Below, piece by piece: positions 8,275-18,782 of a stretch of 64,000 bases of DNA (position 1 is its first letter; each line of letters begins with the position of its first letter). The position numbers and the translations under genes were made by a program. A model generated the notes under the pieces. That model made no database searches and was not told the origin of the DNA. It saw nothing but the letters and a program-made list of their open reading frames with translations. The DNA comes from Actinomycetota bacterium (GTDB lineage Bacteria; Actinomycetota; Acidimicrobiia; Acidimicrobiales; RAAP-2), in the NCBI GenBank assembly GCA_021324045.1, contig JAJPJV010000029.1:42400-106399 (forward strand), written 5' to 3'.

Positions 8275-10737
8275 CTACCGACTGGGAGCCCGGAAGCTCC
8301 CAATGCGCCGAGCGAGCGCGAGACCGACGAGGAGCACCACCCCAGCGATGGTGGCCAGGAGCCCGAGCAGTTGCGGCGGGGAAGATCCGTAGCGAAGCGT
8401 GACGACGTGGCTCGTCGGGACGACCACCATGAGGTTGGGCGTCACCCTCCAGGGGCCCTGGGCGCCCACCGCATGCCAGTCGGGGAAGTAGGAGATCTTG
8501 ACGAGGATCGGCGTCCGGAGCCGGTCGACGTGGAAGGTGATCGAGCTCGTCGTCTGGCGAATGTCGCGCACCACGGTCCTGGGCACCGGAATCGCCGGAG
8601 GGTGGGTGCCTGGTGCGTCGACGCGCGGCCAGGAAGGTTCACCACCGGCGGCGAGCTCGACGCTCCAACGTGCCGGATCGTCGTACCACGCCACCGAAGG
8701 TGCCAGCCAGGAGCTCTGACCTTGGCCGACGTTGGCGAGGACGGCCGGCTCGTAACGGAGGGGGCTCACGATCGGCGCGTCGAGGACCTCGAAGATCTTC
8801 CAGGTCGTGGTGATGCGCTGGTCGCCGTAGAGGGAGTGCCAGGGACCGCTGCTGGCGATGAGGCGCAGGCTCGGATCGGCCTGCGCGGCGGCGACGATGC
8901 TCGGACTGAAGGCCATGAAGTAGCGCACGCCCAACAGCTGGAGGTGCTCGACGCCCAACGGGACGTCGGGAGGCCCGTAGGGAAGGCCCACCATCGGCTC
9001 TGAGGGCGCCGCCGAGAGCTCTGCTTGGTTCAAGAAGTGATACGGGGTCGTCGCCGAGGACTCGAAGAGCAAGCCTTCCATCGAGTCGATGCAGCCATTG
9101 GTCCAGTACGGAAGCAGCATCAAGGCCTCAGGCGTTCCGAAGCGGTTCTCGTCGGCGTTGTACTCCCACATCGCCCGCCCGCATCCGTAGCGGCGCCCGA
9201 TCGAGGCCATGGTCCGCATCAATCCCCGGTATTCGGGATAGGCGGGCTTGCCCTGATAGCCGCTGTAGTTCCACTCGGCCCAGTTCGCCACTTGGTTCGC
9301 GCCAGGGGTGACCGGGAGGATGTTCGCCGGGACGACGAAGGGCGGGACGACGACCGCCAATGCCCCGAGGAGCAAAAGGAGCGGTCCGCTCACCGCCGCG
9401 GGGTCAAAGCGCCAGCTCCTTGGCACCGAGCCAGAACCCGAATGCCCTGGGGCCAGCGGCTCCAAGCCCGGGCTCGCAGCTGGCGGATCGGCCCAGGTTC
9501 CCGAGCCCACTGGCGACGCATCCGCTGACCCGGTGCCGCGCGGCGCGGAAGGTGCGGGTCGGAGGCCGGACACGCCACGAGCCCAGCGCGCCAAGGCCAA
9601 GAGCGCGGTCGCGGCAACCCACCCAGCCAGGAGGTAGACGCAGAGGAACCAAAGGGGCAGGAGCCTGACGTTGTAGAGCGGCCCTTGCGGATCGATCCGC
9701 AGCGCCAGCGCCGGCCCGACCCCGAGAACCGTGAACAGCAGTGCGAACCGGCTCCGCCGCGCGACCCCGACCACGACGGCGATCCCTGCCAGCACGAGCG
9801 CCCACGCGTCCGCCCTGGGAAAGAGCAACGAAAGGTACGTGGTCACGTTCGTGTAGCCCATTGCGGTCGAGTACTCGCGAAAAAGCACGAACGGCACGAG
9901 CCACCATCCGGCCAGGAGGCCACCGGCGACCAGCGTGGAGACTCCCCACCCGAGCGCCGCCTTCCGGGTCGGTGCCGCCGACGAGGCCGCTGCCCCCTCG
10001 AAGGACCCCTGGTCGTCGCGGGGGTGCCAGCGCGGCGGCGCCAACTCGAACACCAACAGCACGATCGCCCCAGTCGCGGCCAGTGCGGCCGGGACCACAT
10101 GGGACAGGATGCACAGGGCGAGAACGATCGAGGCCCAGACCCTCCCTTTCCCAGTCCGCAAACCACGCGCGTAGAGGCCGAGGAACAAAAGCGCCAGAGC
10201 GACCCCGAGGGAGTACGCGTACTCACCGGCGAGGGTGGAGAAGAGGTTCCCCCCGTCGATCGTCCAGGTGTAATCGAAGAGGAACGGAAGGGTCGCCGCG
10301 GCCAGGCCTGCGGGAAGGGGCCTGGGAAGCCCGAACAACCGGCCGCAGGCCCATGCACAGATCGGCATCAGGACCGAGCCGAGCACCGTCGCCAGCTTGA
10401 ACGCGACCGCGTAGGGGATCACGTAGCTGGCAAGGCTCGCCAAGCTGTCGGGGAGCACGAAGTAGAACGTGTACGCCGGGAACCCGTCGAACCACCCCGG
10501 ATCCCATCCGCTGAGGTGCGGGAACAGCTGGGACCGGAGGAACGCCGGCATCATGACGTGGGCCCCGGTGTCCCCGCCGGTGACCGTCGTGTCGGTGAAC
10601 AGCAGGTTGGCGTGCAACTGCCACGCCACGACGGCGATCACGCCCCCCACCGTCAGTGCAGTGGCAGCCTGGGGAAGCCACGAGATGCCACTGCGCCCGG
10701 TGGCGCGCCAAGAGCCACCTCGGTCCGCTCGGATCAC
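8275..10737 (-). CDS. Large polytopic membrane protein, GT-C/PTPS-related type
   Basis: An 820-residue protein with about 12 membrane segments: one near residue 25-45, a run between 110 and 400 and a last one at 785-810. An extracytoplasmic segment after the first helix contains GGDTGAHVMMP, with an Asp-Thr-Gly pattern like the catalytic loop of membrane GT-C glycosyltransferases. A large soluble domain follows (about 480-780). This matches the actinobacterial membrane proteins annotated as 6-pyruvoyl-tetrahydropterin synthase-related, which are not pterin enzymes. The likely role is lipid-linked sugar transfer at the outer membrane face. It sits 12 bp upstream of manB on the same strand, which supports a glycan role. 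No specific substrate is visible. Confidence 0.65.
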   Translation of the reverse strand: MIRADRGGSWRATGRSGISWLPQAATALTVGGVIAVVAWQLHANLLFTDTTVTGGDTGAHVMMPAFLRSQLFPHLSGWDPGWFDGFPAYTFYFVLPDSLASLASYVIPYAVAFKLATVLGSVLMPICAWACGRLFGLPRPLPAGLAAATLPFLFDYTWTIDGGNLFSTLAGEYAYSLGVALALLFLGLYARGLRTGKGRVWASIVLALCILSHVVPAALAATGAIVLLVFELAPPRWHPRDDQGSFEGAAASSAAPTRKAALGWGVSTLVAGGLLAGWWLVPFVLFREYSTAMGYTNVTTYLSLLFPRADAWALVLAGIAVVVGVARRSRFALLFTVLGVGPALALRIDPQGPLYNVRLLPLWFLCVYLLAGWVAATALLALARWARGVSGLRPAPSAPRGTGSADASPVGSGTWADPPAASPGLEPLAPGHSGSGSVPRSWRFDPAAVSGPLLLLLGALAVVVPPFVVPANILPVTPGANQVANWAEWNYSGYQGKPAYPEYRGLMRTMASIGRRYGCGRAMWEYNADENRFGTPEALMLLPYWTNGCIDSMEGLLFESSATTPYHFLNQAELSAAPSEPMVGLPYGPPDVPLGVEHLQLLGVRYFMAFSPSIVAAAQADPSLRLIASSGPWHSLYGDQRITTTWKIFEVLDAPIVSPLRYEPAVLANVGQGQSSWLAPSVAWYDDPARWSVELAAGGEPSWPRVDAPGTHPPAIPVPRTVVRDIRQTTSSITFHVDRLRTPILVKISYFPDWHAVGAQGPWRVTPNLMVVVPTSHVVTLRYGSSPPQLLGLLATIAGVVLLVGLALARRIGSFRAPSR

Positions 10738-10787
10738 GCCATCGTGCCCGAGCGAGACGCCCGGCAGCGCGCGCCCCCTGACGGCGC

Positions 10788-11684
10788 TCAGAAGATGACC
10801 CCTCCGCGACTTGCAACGATCGCCACGACAGCAACGAGGTTGAAGGATGCGTGGGCGACCATGTTCATCCCCAGTCTCCCCGTGCGGTAGGAAACGGTGG
10901 CGAGCATGACGCCGAAGAGCGCCAGGCCAGCGAGCTGGACGAGCTCGGCGTGCGCCAGCCCGAAGATCGTGCCGTCGACGGCGACGGCGGCGACGACCGC
11001 CAGCGATCGGGCAGCCCCCCGGGCCGAGTCACTCGGAGCGAAGAGCCGCAACAGTCCGCGCAGCACCAACCCCCGGAAGAACAGTTCTTCGAAGAAGGGC
11101 GCGCCGATGACCGTGAGGATCGCGATCACTGCGAACGCGAACCCATGGGCCCCGCCGGTCAGCTTCGTGGTCGGTGCGTTGAAGTTGTGGAGGTGGCGGA
11201 TGAACGGCGTGTACAGCGCGGTCACCACGAGCTGGCCGCCAAAGCCGATCGGAATCCCGGCGACGTCGATCGCTCGGAACCGAATCCCCAGATCTGCGGC
11301 CAAGTGGCGCGTCCCTCTGGCCATGCTCGCCAGCCAGGGCCCAGCGGCAAACCCGACCCACAGCCCGACCAGGCTGGCCCCGACGTACCAGGCAGGAGGG
11401 GCGGACATCCTGGCGATGGCCTGGAGCCGATTGCCCTGGCCCGCCAGGTCCGCGGCCACTGCAGTGAAGACCAGGGCGACGATCTCCCCGGCAGCGAACC
11501 CCAACAACGCGAAGACGATGAAGACGCCGGCATCGCTGCGGGTCGCAGGAACCGCCCCGTGCTGATCGAGGAAGCAACGGTCGCCCAGGCCCCGGTCAGC
11601 GGGCCGTGATGCTCTCGTGGTCGCCGGGCTGCGGTCCTGGAGCGGGGGGCGCGAGGGCAGCTCGTCGCCTCCGGGCTGCTCCAT
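10788..11684 (-). CDS. CPBP-family intramembrane metalloprotease
   Basis: A 298-residue membrane protein of the CPBP/Abi (CAAX prenyl protease 2-like) family. The catalytic motifs are present: EELFFRGLVLRGLL, then FGLAHAE and a final VAHASFNL, providing the Glu and His residues of the intramembrane active site. About seven or eight hydrophobic segments follow a Pro/Arg-rich cytoplasmic tail of 50 residues. ATG 11684 is preferred over upstream codons that would overlap the ftsH promoter. It is divergent from ftsH with 57 bp between start codons, and 50 bp upstream of the large membrane protein. Family members process peptides or give immunity to bacteriocins; the substrate here is unknown. Confidence 0.82.
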   Translation of the reverse strand: MEQPGGDELPSRPPLQDRSPATTRASRPADRGLGDRCFLDQHGAVPATRSDAGVFIVFALLGFAAGEIVALVFTAVAADLAGQGNRLQAIARMSAPPAWYVGASLVGLWVGFAAGPWLASMARGTRHLAADLGIRFRAIDVAGIPIGFGGQLVVTALYTPFIRHLHNFNAPTTKLTGGAHGFAFAVIAILTVIGAPFFEELFFRGLVLRGLLRLFAPSDSARGAARSLAVVAAVAVDGTIFGLAHAELVQLAGLALFGVMLATVSYRTGRLGMNMVAHASFNLVAVVAIVASRGGVIF

Positions 11685-11729
11685 CGACCCCAACGTTACC
11701 GTCGACGCTGCGCGATTCCCGGGCGGGCA

Positions 11730-11735
11730 TAGCAT
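11730..11735 (+). promoter_or_regulatory. Leaderless -10 element (TAGCAT) for ftsH
   Basis: TAGCAT ends 6 nt before ATG 11742 and no ribosome-binding site is present, so ftsH mRNA probably begins at its start codon. Confidence 0.5.
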
Positions 11736-11741
11736 GGGTGA

Positions 11742-13790
11742 ATGAGCCCGGCAAGGCCCGATCGCAACCAACCGCGCCCACCCCTCCCTGGCGGCCGTTC
11801 ACCCGCCCAGGGCTCGGGGGGCGAGCAGAACTGGCGATGGTTGTGGACAGTGCTCATCGTCGTCATCCTGGCCGTCTTGGTCCTGCCATCGCTCATCCCC
11901 CATACCAACGCCAAGTCGATCTCCTACGCGACGTACATGAACGAGGTCCGTGCCCATGGGGTCGTCACAGCCACGATCGACAACGGCAACGGGGTGATCA
12001 CCGGACGCCTCAAGGACGGCACCCAGTACACCACCCAGGGCCCCAACCCGCCGCTCGCCGGTGACGTCAAGACCATGCGCAACGACGGCGTCTCGGTCGA
12101 CTTCTCCGCGCCGTCGTCGAGCCTGCTCGCCTCGCTCGCCCCGTACCTGTTCATCGCATTGTTCTTCGGTTTGCTCCTCTGGCTGTTCGGCCGCCAGGCA
12201 CGCGGGCAGATGTCGGGGATCATGTCCATCGGCCGCTCGCGTGCTCGGTTGTACAGCTCGGAGCGACCCTCGACCACCTTCAACGACGTTGCCGGCTACA
12301 ACGGGGTCAAGCAGGAGATCAGCGAGGTCGTGGACTTCCTCAAGACCCCGAGCCGGTTCCGTGACATCGGCGCCAAGATCCCCAAGGGCATCTTGCTGGT
12401 CGGGCCCCCCGGGACAGGGAAGACCCTGCTCGCTCGGGCGGTCGCCGGGGAAGCCGGCGTCCCGTTCCTCTCCGTCACCGGATCCGACTTCATGGAGATG
12501 TTCGTGGGCGTCGGGGCGAGCCGCGTGCGCGACCTCTTCCAGACCGCGCGTAAGCAGGCGCCCGCCATCGTCTTCGTCGACGAGATCGACTCCATCGGCC
12601 GGAAGCGAGGCGCGGGGCTCGGAGGCGGCCACGACGAGCGAGAGCAGACCCTGAACCAGATGCTCTCGGAGATGGATGGCTTCGACCCCGCCGAGGGTGT
12701 CGTCATGATCGCCGCCACCAACCGCCCCGACATCCTCGACCCCGCATTGCTGAGGCCCGGCCGCTTCGACCGCCAGATCGTCGTCCCGCTCCCCGACCTC
12801 GACGAGCGCCTCCCCATCCTCCAGGTGCACTGCCGCGGGAAGCGGATCGGTCCCGACGTCGACCTCGAACTGATCGCCCGGGGAACGCCCGGGATGAGCG
12901 GCGCAGATCTCGCCAATCTGGTCAACGAAGCCGCCCTGCACGCCGTCCGGCGAGGCAGCTCCACGATTGCCATGGAGGACTTCGACACCGCCAGGGACCG
13001 GGTGCTGATGGGCCAGCGTCGGGAAAGCCTCGTGCTCTCCGACGAGGAGAAGGAGCGCGTCGCTTACCACGAGGCCGGCCACGCGCTCCTCGCCTACGTC
13101 TTGGAGCATGCCGACCCGGTGCACAAGGTCACGATCCTGCCGACCGGGATGGCACTCGGAGCGACCCAGCAGCTCCCGGTCGAAGAGCGTCACATTCACC
13201 CGATCTCTCATATCCAAGATGCGCTGTGTGTCCGGATGGGTGGTCGCGTCGCGGAGCTGTTGGTGTACGGCGACCTGTCCACCGGCGCCGCGAACGACCT
13301 CGTCGGCAACACCGAGCTCGCCCGGAAGATGGTGCGCGAGTGGGGAATGAGCGATCAGCTCGGACCCATGGCCTGGGGATCCCAGGGCCAGGTCTTCCTC
13401 GGCGAGGACCTGATGCACACGCGGGACTACTCGGAGGACACCAGCCGCGTGATCGACGACGAGGTCGAACGGATCCTTCGCGAGCAGGAGGCACGGGCGT
13501 TCGAGGTCCTCACCCGGCACCGCTCCGGCCTCGATGCCATCGCTCGCGCCCTGCTCGAACAGGAGACGATCGACGGCGACCAGGTTGGCCGTCTGGTCGA
13601 CGAGGCCCACGGGCGACCCGTGCACGGCGAGGGTGTCAAGGCGGTCCCGCACTTCAACGGGCACGAGCGCCGGCCACGCCACAACGGCAAGGAAGAAGAG
13701 GGCGTCGCCGTGACGCGCAGTCCCTTCGAGGACCAGCTGCCACCGAGCGGCTGGCCGGCACCGGCCTGGCCCGCTGCGCGCAGCGACTGA
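11742..13790 (+). CDS. ftsH: FtsH, ATP-dependent membrane zinc protease
   Basis: This protein of 682 residues degrades membrane and some cytosolic proteins as a hexamer anchored in the membrane. Two membrane segments (about 30-50 and 128-150) flank a short outer domain. The AAA+ module has Walker A GPPGTGKT near 223, Walker B IVFVDEID and the arginine-finger region RPGRFDRQ. The zinc site is HEAGH at 443-447, with the third ligand Asp in [14 protein letters not shown]. The Pro/Gly-rich N-terminal 25 residues and basic C-terminal 60 residues are lineage-specific. It is convergent with the DUF5719 gene, 19 bp between stops. Confidence 0.95.
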   Translation: MSPARPDRNQPRPPLPGGRSPAQGSGGEQNWRWLWTVLIVVILAVLVLPSLIPHTNAKSISYATYMNEVRAHGVVTATIDNGNGVITGRLKDGTQYTTQGPNPPLAGDVKTMRNDGVSVDFSAPSSSLLASLAPYLFIALFFGLLLWLFGRQARGQMSGIMSIGRSRARLYSSERPSTTFNDVAGYNGVKQEISEVVDFLKTPSRFRDIGAKIPKGILLVGPPGTGKTLLARAVAGEAGVPFLSVTGSDFMEMFVGVGASRVRDLFQTARKQAPAIVFVDEIDSIGRKRGAGLGGGHDEREQTLNQMLSEMDGFDPAEGVVMIAATNRPDILDPALLRPGRFDRQIVVPLPDLDERLPILQVHCRGKRIGPDVDLELIARGTPGMSGADLANLVNEAALHAVRRGSSTIAMEDFDTARDRVLMGQRRESLVLSDEEKERVAYHEAGHALLAYVLEHADPVHKVTILPTGMALGATQQLPVEERHIHPISHIQDALCVRMGGRVAELLVYGDLSTGAANDLVGNTELARKMVREWGMSDQLGPMAWGSQGQVFLGEDLMHTRDYSEDTSRVIDDEVERILREQEARAFEVLTRHRSGLDAIARALLEQETIDGDQVGRLVDEAHGRPVHGEGVKAVPHFNGHERRPRHNGKEEEGVAVTRSPFEDQLPPSGWPAPAWPAARSD

Positions 13791-13809
13791 ACGCCCTGTC
13801 GCCGTGCGC

Positions 13810-15249
13810 TCAGCCGCTGTCGGGTGGCACCCCGACGAGGCTGACCACTCCCGGCGCACCCGCTGGGGCAAGGTCTTCGATCGAAGCAGTCGGCCCGCTC
13901 CCCCGAACGGTCAGTGCACGCACGCCGCTCGCGGCGAGCGGACGAGCGAAGACGCTGAACGCACCCGGTGACAGCGTCGCCCGACCAAGGACGGTCAGGG
14001 CGGCTCCCCGGGACGCCACGGTCTGCACCACCACCGAGATTCGCCGAGGACTCGGGTTCATCACCACCAACTGGATCGGTTGTGCACCGGAAACCGCTGG
14101 GGCCGTCGCTGTCCCGGGGGGCGCGAGGTACGCGATTCTGGGATTGGTCCCCGCGACCTGGGGGACCCCCATCACCGTCCCCCACTGCGGCGCTGCGGCA
14201 CCGGCGGGTGCAGTGACCACGCGGTCGACGACGACGCCGGGTCCGGTCGCCGTCACGGTCGCGGCAAAGGTCTCCGCGGTGGGGATCCGGGTCTGCTGGC
14301 TCGCCACGAGGGACCAGACCGACGCCGGCGCGACGAGCTCGACGAACGGAGCGACCGGACCCGAGCCGAGCCGGACGGCCACCGTGACCCGCTCTGGCAC
14401 CGCGGTCGGGTTGAAGACGTGGAAGACCGTGGAGCCCAGCTGCGGGTTCGCCGAGGCCGGGAAGACCCATCGGCGAGCTGGCGAAGGGGCTCCGGTCAGC
14501 AGGGAAGCCCCCTGGACGCCGTTGTCGGATCGCACCTGGAATTCGCCGGCGACGACGGCTCCTGCCCGCGCGTGGACGATCGTGGCGACCTGGGTTTGGT
14601 CCTGCACGTAGTCGCCGATGTGCTCGTCGAGGACCTGGCGCGGACCGACGACCAGACCTTGATAGGGCTGGGGTTGCAGGACGCCACTGCGCGTGAGGAA
14701 GCTGAGGTCGACCACGGCGTCGGTGACCGTCGGATTGAACAACGTGACGTCAACGGACCCATCGGCAGTCGAGCCGGACGGGAAGTACCAGGTGGGAGCG
14801 GTCACCCGTGAGCAGGGGACCTGCGACCAGCCGGCCGGGCCACCGACGGACTGCGTGGCGAGCACGCCGCCGCCAAAGAACGTCAGTGCGGCACCCAGCC
14901 ATCCTCCAGCCCCAGGGACCGCAGGGACGACCGTCACGGTCTGGAGGGCCGGTACCGTCACGGCCTGGGTGAGCGATCGGCCCGAGGTCGCCACGGTCGT
15001 GAGCGTCCCGTGCACCGCTGCCGCCGTGGTGTTCACCAGCTCCAAGGTGACCGGAGCCAGCGACGACGTTGTGCCGCCCCCCCAGCAGTACCAGGCACTC
15101 GACTCGTCGCTCGCTGCCGGGACCGACATCGCCGGTGCCGGAGCTCCGAAGCGCTGTGGTGCCGACGTTGCGAGCCGGTCCGCGATGCCCACGCCGGCGA
15201 GGACGACGACGAGGGCGACGACCACCACCAGGCGGGTGCCCGTCCTCAT
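13810..15249 (-). CDS. DUF5719-family secreted protein
   Basis: A 479-residue protein with an N-terminal signal/anchor helix (RLVVVVALVVVLAGVGI, about 6-22) and a long Thr/Val-rich beta-type exterior. The order matches DUF5719, a family found next to a large GT2 glycosyltransferase in many actinobacteria. That is the case here: the GT2 stop is 76 bp upstream on the same strand. Motifs include YCWGGG near 54 and LFNPT / VFNPTAVPE repeats, which suggest two similar beta domains. The function is unknown; the pairing suggests it helps the glycosyltransferase build or present a cell-surface glycan. ATG 15249 is chosen because the signal peptide begins right after it and AGAGG precedes it. Confidence 0.72.
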   Translation of the reverse strand: MRTGTRLVVVVALVVVLAGVGIADRLATSAPQRFGAPAPAMSVPAASDESSAWYCWGGGTTSSLAPVTLELVNTTAAAVHGTLTTVATSGRSLTQAVTVPALQTVTVVPAVPGAGGWLGAALTFFGGGVLATQSVGGPAGWSQVPCSRVTAPTWYFPSGSTADGSVDVTLFNPTVTDAVVDLSFLTRSGVLQPQPYQGLVVGPRQVLDEHIGDYVQDQTQVATIVHARAGAVVAGEFQVRSDNGVQGASLLTGAPSPARRWVFPASANPQLGSTVFHVFNPTAVPERVTVAVRLGSGPVAPFVELVAPASVWSLVASQQTRIPTAETFAATVTATGPGVVVDRVVTAPAGAAAPQWGTVMGVPQVAGTNPRIAYLAPPGTATAPAVSGAQPIQLVVMNPSPRRISVVVQTVASRGAALTVLGRATLSPGAFSVFARPLAASGVRALTVRGSGPTASIEDLAPAGAPGVVSLVGVPPDSG

Positions 15250-15325
15250 CGTGGACCTCTGGTCGATCGTCGACCTCCGCTCACTGCCCTCGAGAAGTGA
15301 CTGCCGGAGTGGTGGATCGTGCCCA

Positions 15326-18300
15326 TCACCTGCTCCCGACCGACACGGGCCGGGGGGAACCCCGTACATGACGGGGGCGCGACCCGGCAGCGGGCGCAGC
15401 GTCCTCGGGGGATGTCCCCTGACCCGCCCCCGGCGGTGACCGTGGCCGGCTGACCCCATCGGCAGCGCTTCGGCCCCAGCGCGGGACGAAAGGACGTCGG
15501 CGGATCAACGAGACAGCGACCCAGAGCCACAACGCCACCTCCAAGACGATGCCGATCGGCAGCAGCGGGGTCCCGCGGAACTCGAGCACCGCGTTCCCCG
15601 CCGGCACCCGGTACTGGGATGCCCAACCGAATGCAGGGCGGGGGGCCACGACGTGCCCAGTCGAGACGAGCTGCCACCGTCCGGCCGGCGCGGCGGACGA
15701 GTACAGCGTTCCCGCACTGAGGTGACCGGAGAACCGAAGCCCGCCGGCTGCGCCGGCGAGGACCGGTCGCCACCCGTGCAACGCCGCCCCGGACGCCCGC
15801 GCCGCAGTGGTGACCGCGGCCGAGGGGGCAGGGGCGCGACGCTCCGCGCGAAGCGGCAACGCTGCGGGGTCCTCGAAGACCCAGAGCCCTTGACCGACGA
15901 CCGGGACCTGGCGAAGGTCTCCCTGGGCCATCAGGGCCGGGATGAGATCACCAGGGAGCGCCGAGCCTCCGCCCGAGGGCGGGGCATCTGGAGCCAGCTG
16001 ATCGATCACCACGACGTAGCGCACCCCCGCGGGGGCTAGGAGCCGCCCGAGATGGACGGTGCGACGCGCTCGGGCCAAGTTCACCGCCTCCATCAGCGAG
16101 AATGCCGGCCCTGGGGAAGCGGGCGCCCAGAGTGCGCCGGCGTCGGGGAGCCCGCCCTCGGAAACCGCGTATGCGAGGCCCCCGCCCGCGGACCAAGCGC
16201 CGAGCGGGAGGTCCGCGGGAGGACCGATCCACAACACCCGTGACGGCTGCTGATGGGGGGAAGCCGAGAGGAACTGGAGCGGAGTCCGGAACCCACCGGA
16301 AGGCAGCCCCCAGGCGCCGTTGCCGACCTCACCCACGATGGGGAGCAGGCCGATCACTGCGGCGCCGGCCATTGCCGCGGTGACCACCTGGCGCCATCCG
16401 AACTGGTGGCCGAAGAGGTCACGCTCGAAGGCTGCCACCCCCAACCCGATGGTCGCGGCGACCGCAGCCGCTGCAGGAGCGACGACGACGTCGATCGAGG
16501 GGGCGAAGCTCCCGGTCCAGCCGCGACTGACGGCAAGGGCGACGAGCCACGAGGCGAGCGCCAGTAGCCACAAGCGCCCGGCCAGCCGCAGCCGCACGCC
16601 CGTGGCCACGAGCAACGGCACGATCGCCGCGAAGAGGGGCAGCCAACTCAGAGCCGACCCCCCGATCGGGCCGAGATCGAACCGCAGGAGCGCGCCCCAG
16701 CCGGGAGCTCCCGCCGGAGCGATCGGCAAGCCGAGGATCCCGACCGCGTGCGAGCCGGCAGCGAGGATGCCGACGACCCACGGCGCGCACAGCGCCGCGG
16801 CGAGGACGGTGGCACCGATCCCAAGCGCCAGCACTCGAAGGCGTGCCTGCCTCGAACCGGCCGAGATGGCGAAGACTGCGGTCGCAAGGAGGGCGACCAC
16901 GACCATCGCGGGCGCGAAGCACGCCGACACGGCCACCACGACGCCCAGGACGGCCAACCGCCGCCAGCCTCGAAAGGTCGTCCCAAGAAGGGTCTGGTCA
17001 TCTGGGTCCGGGGTTGCCTGGACTGCAGCGAGCAACGGTGAGAGGACCCAGGGCGTCGCGGCGAACGCCACGAGGCCGTCCCAACGCCCTTGGGCCAAGG
17101 CGTCGTAGGGCAGCGGAAGGCACAGATAGACGACGGCACCCACCCACCGTGCACGTGGGGAGCCCCCCTGGCGGAGCAAGCGAGACATGCCCCAGGCGCC
17201 GAGGGGGATGCAGCCCAGCACGAGGACCTTCTCGGTCAGCCCCATCGCCCCCAAGAGCACCGTCCCGACCGTCCCGAGGACCGCGAACGCCGGGGACGCC
17301 GGCGCCGTCGTGCCGAGCCCCTGGGGGTGCCAGCTCGCGAAGAAGTCGTGCCAGGCGCCCGACCAACTGGGAAGGGGAAGGAACTGCCCCACGAGGGGAA
17401 ACCCCGCCGAGAAGAGGTGACGGCTCCCGATGACGAGGATCAGGGCCACCACGAGCGCTCCCACCAATCGCGAGCGACCGCTGGCCAAGATGCGCTGCCG
17501 GTGCCGCGCCCTGGAGCGGGGACTGAGGTCGTCGAGCTCGTCGAAATCGGCGTCTTCGGAGAATGCCCGGCCAACGCTCCCGGTGAGCTGCGGCTCCCCG
17601 CTGACCTCTTCTGCACCCGGCGGCGTGGCGCCGAAGACCGCGAGCCCGCTGTGGACGACGTCGAGGCCCAAGTGGCTGACGGCCGAGACGTAGGCAGAGA
17701 GCCGCGCGCTGCCGCGCACCTGCAGGCGCCTGACCACGGCGTCGGGCGTGCGCCGCACCGCTTGCGCTCGGTGGCGACGCTCCCGGAGCTCGGAGCGGTT
17801 GGCGAAGGTCCAACGCCACGCTCCGATCACCGCGCGCGCTCGCGACCGATCGCGGGCCACGATGGCGACGAGCACTTCCGCCAGGTTCAACAGGATGGCC
17901 TGGGGGAGGACCCGGAGCAGATGGACCGCGGAGTAGCACTTCAAAAGCGCCCACAGCTCGTGCCGGCGCTCGAGGGCATACGGCGACGGGGCATCGCTGG
18001 AACCCGAGGGATCAGCGCCGAGCGCGATCCCTCCCGGCACGGCCTCCAGATGGCGCACGCGGGCGGCAGGGGCGACCATCACGCGCGCACCCGCGAGGTG
18101 GGCACGCCAGCACAGGTCGAGGTCCTCTGCCATGGCCTGAATGGCCGGATCGAACCCTCCGAGCTCGGCGAACAGGTCGGCACGCACCAGCATGCACACA
18201 CTCGGCGCCACGAAGACGTCCCGGACGCTGTCGTGCTGGCCGTGGTCAACCTCCCCGGGCCGTACGCGATCGACGACAGCACCCGTCTTGTCGACGCTCA

Positions 18301-18712
18301 TGCCGACGTGGAGAAGGGCGCGAGGATCGTCCCAGCCGACGAATTTCGGCGAGACGATGCCAGCGTTCGAGCGGTACGACTCCTCCACCATGGCCGAGAT
18401 CGCATCGGGTGCCGGCGCACAGTCGTCATGGCAGATGAGAAAGAACGCGGCGCCTTCGACGACGCTGAGGACCTCGTTCGCCGCGGCGGGGAAACCAACC
18501 TCGTGGTCGAGTCTTCGCACGAACGCACTGGGGAGCACCTTGGCGACCCGGGCCGTCGGGTCCTCGGTGCCGCCGGCCACCACGACGAGGACAGAGAGCT
18601 CGGGGTAGTCCTGGCTCCCGAGCGCCTCGAGGGTCGCCTCGAGCCAGGGGCCGGGGTCCTTGGTGACGACGACGGCCACGACCGCCGGTGCTCTCTCCGC
18701 CACAGAAGCCAC
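15326..18712 (-). CDS. GT2 glycosyltransferase fused to a polytopic membrane domain
   Basis: About 1128 residues. The first 300 form a GT-A glycosyltransferase of family 2: VAVVVTKDPGPWLEATLEAL, an acidic HDDCAP (metal-binding DxD-like) near 95, and EDLDLCWRAHLAG near 195, the catalytic-base region. Residues about 420-860 contain some twelve membrane helices, followed by an outer domain and a last helix before a basic Pro-rich tail. Such proteins sit beside DUF5719 in actinobacteria and are thought to make surface polysaccharide. The longest frame would start at ATG 18784, but that overlaps the divergent gene at 18783. GTG 18712 lies 10 nt after a minus-strand TAGCCT (18728-18723) and opens right at the conserved strand, so it is preferred. 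Confidence 0.75.
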   Translation of the reverse strand: MASVAERAPAVVAVVVTKDPGPWLEATLEALGSQDYPELSVLVVVAGGTEDPTARVAKVLPSAFVRRLDHEVGFPAAANEVLSVVEGAAFFLICHDDCAPAPDAISAMVEESYRSNAGIVSPKFVGWDDPRALLHVGMSVDKTGAVVDRVRPGEVDHGQHDSVRDVFVAPSVCMLVRADLFAELGGFDPAIQAMAEDLDLCWRAHLAGARVMVAPAARVRHLEAVPGGIALGADPSGSSDAPSPYALERRHELWALLKCYSAVHLLRVLPQAILLNLAEVLVAIVARDRSRARAVIGAWRWTFANRSELRERRHRAQAVRRTPDAVVRRLQVRGSARLSAYVSAVSHLGLDVVHSGLAVFGATPPGAEEVSGEPQLTGSVGRAFSEDADFDELDDLSPRSRARHRQRILASGRSRLVGALVVALILVIGSRHLFSAGFPLVGQFLPLPSWSGAWHDFFASWHPQGLGTTAPASPAFAVLGTVGTVLLGAMGLTEKVLVLGCIPLGAWGMSRLLRQGGSPRARWVGAVVYLCLPLPYDALAQGRWDGLVAFAATPWVLSPLLAAVQATPDPDDQTLLGTTFRGWRRLAVLGVVVAVSACFAPAMVVVALLATAVFAISAGSRQARLRVLALGIGATVLAAALCAPWVVGILAAGSHAVGILGLPIAPAGAPGWGALLRFDLGPIGGSALSWLPLFAAIVPLLVATGVRLRLAGRLWLLALASWLVALAVSRGWTGSFAPSIDVVVAPAAAAVAATIGLGVAAFERDLFGHQFGWRQVVTAAMAGAAVIGLLPIVGEVGNGAWGLPSGGFRTPLQFLSASPHQQPSRVLWIGPPADLPLGAWSAGGGLAYAVSEGGLPDAGALWAPASPGPAFSLMEAVNLARARRTVHLGRLLAPAGVRYVVVIDQLAPDAPPSGGGSALPGDLIPALMAQGDLRQVPVVGQGLWVFEDPAALPLRAERRAPAPSAAVTTAARASGAALHGWRPVLAGAAGGLRFSGHLSAGTLYSSAAPAGRWQLVSTGHVVAPRPAFGWASQYRVPAGNAVLEFRGTPLLPIGIVLEVALWLWVAVSLIRRRPFVPRWGRSAADGVSRPRSPPGAGQGTSPEDAAPAAGSRPRHVRGSPRPVSVGSR

Positions 18713-18782
18713 CAGGCGGGCAAGGCTAGCCTGAACTTGGGAGTAGCCTTTCCACAGGGACGTGAGCACTCGGAGGGTGGGC

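Noticed and set aside
9685..10890. 401-codon open frame antisense to the large membrane protein
   Set aside because: Arg/Pro/Gly-rich shadow without recognisable features.
13791..13809. Bidirectional terminator between ftsH and the DUF5719 gene
   Set aside because: Only 19 bp, with no convincing hairpin or T-run.
11799..13871. 690-codon open frame antisense to ftsH
   Set aside because: High-GC shadow of FtsH; its translation has no family pattern, and FtsH has every motif.
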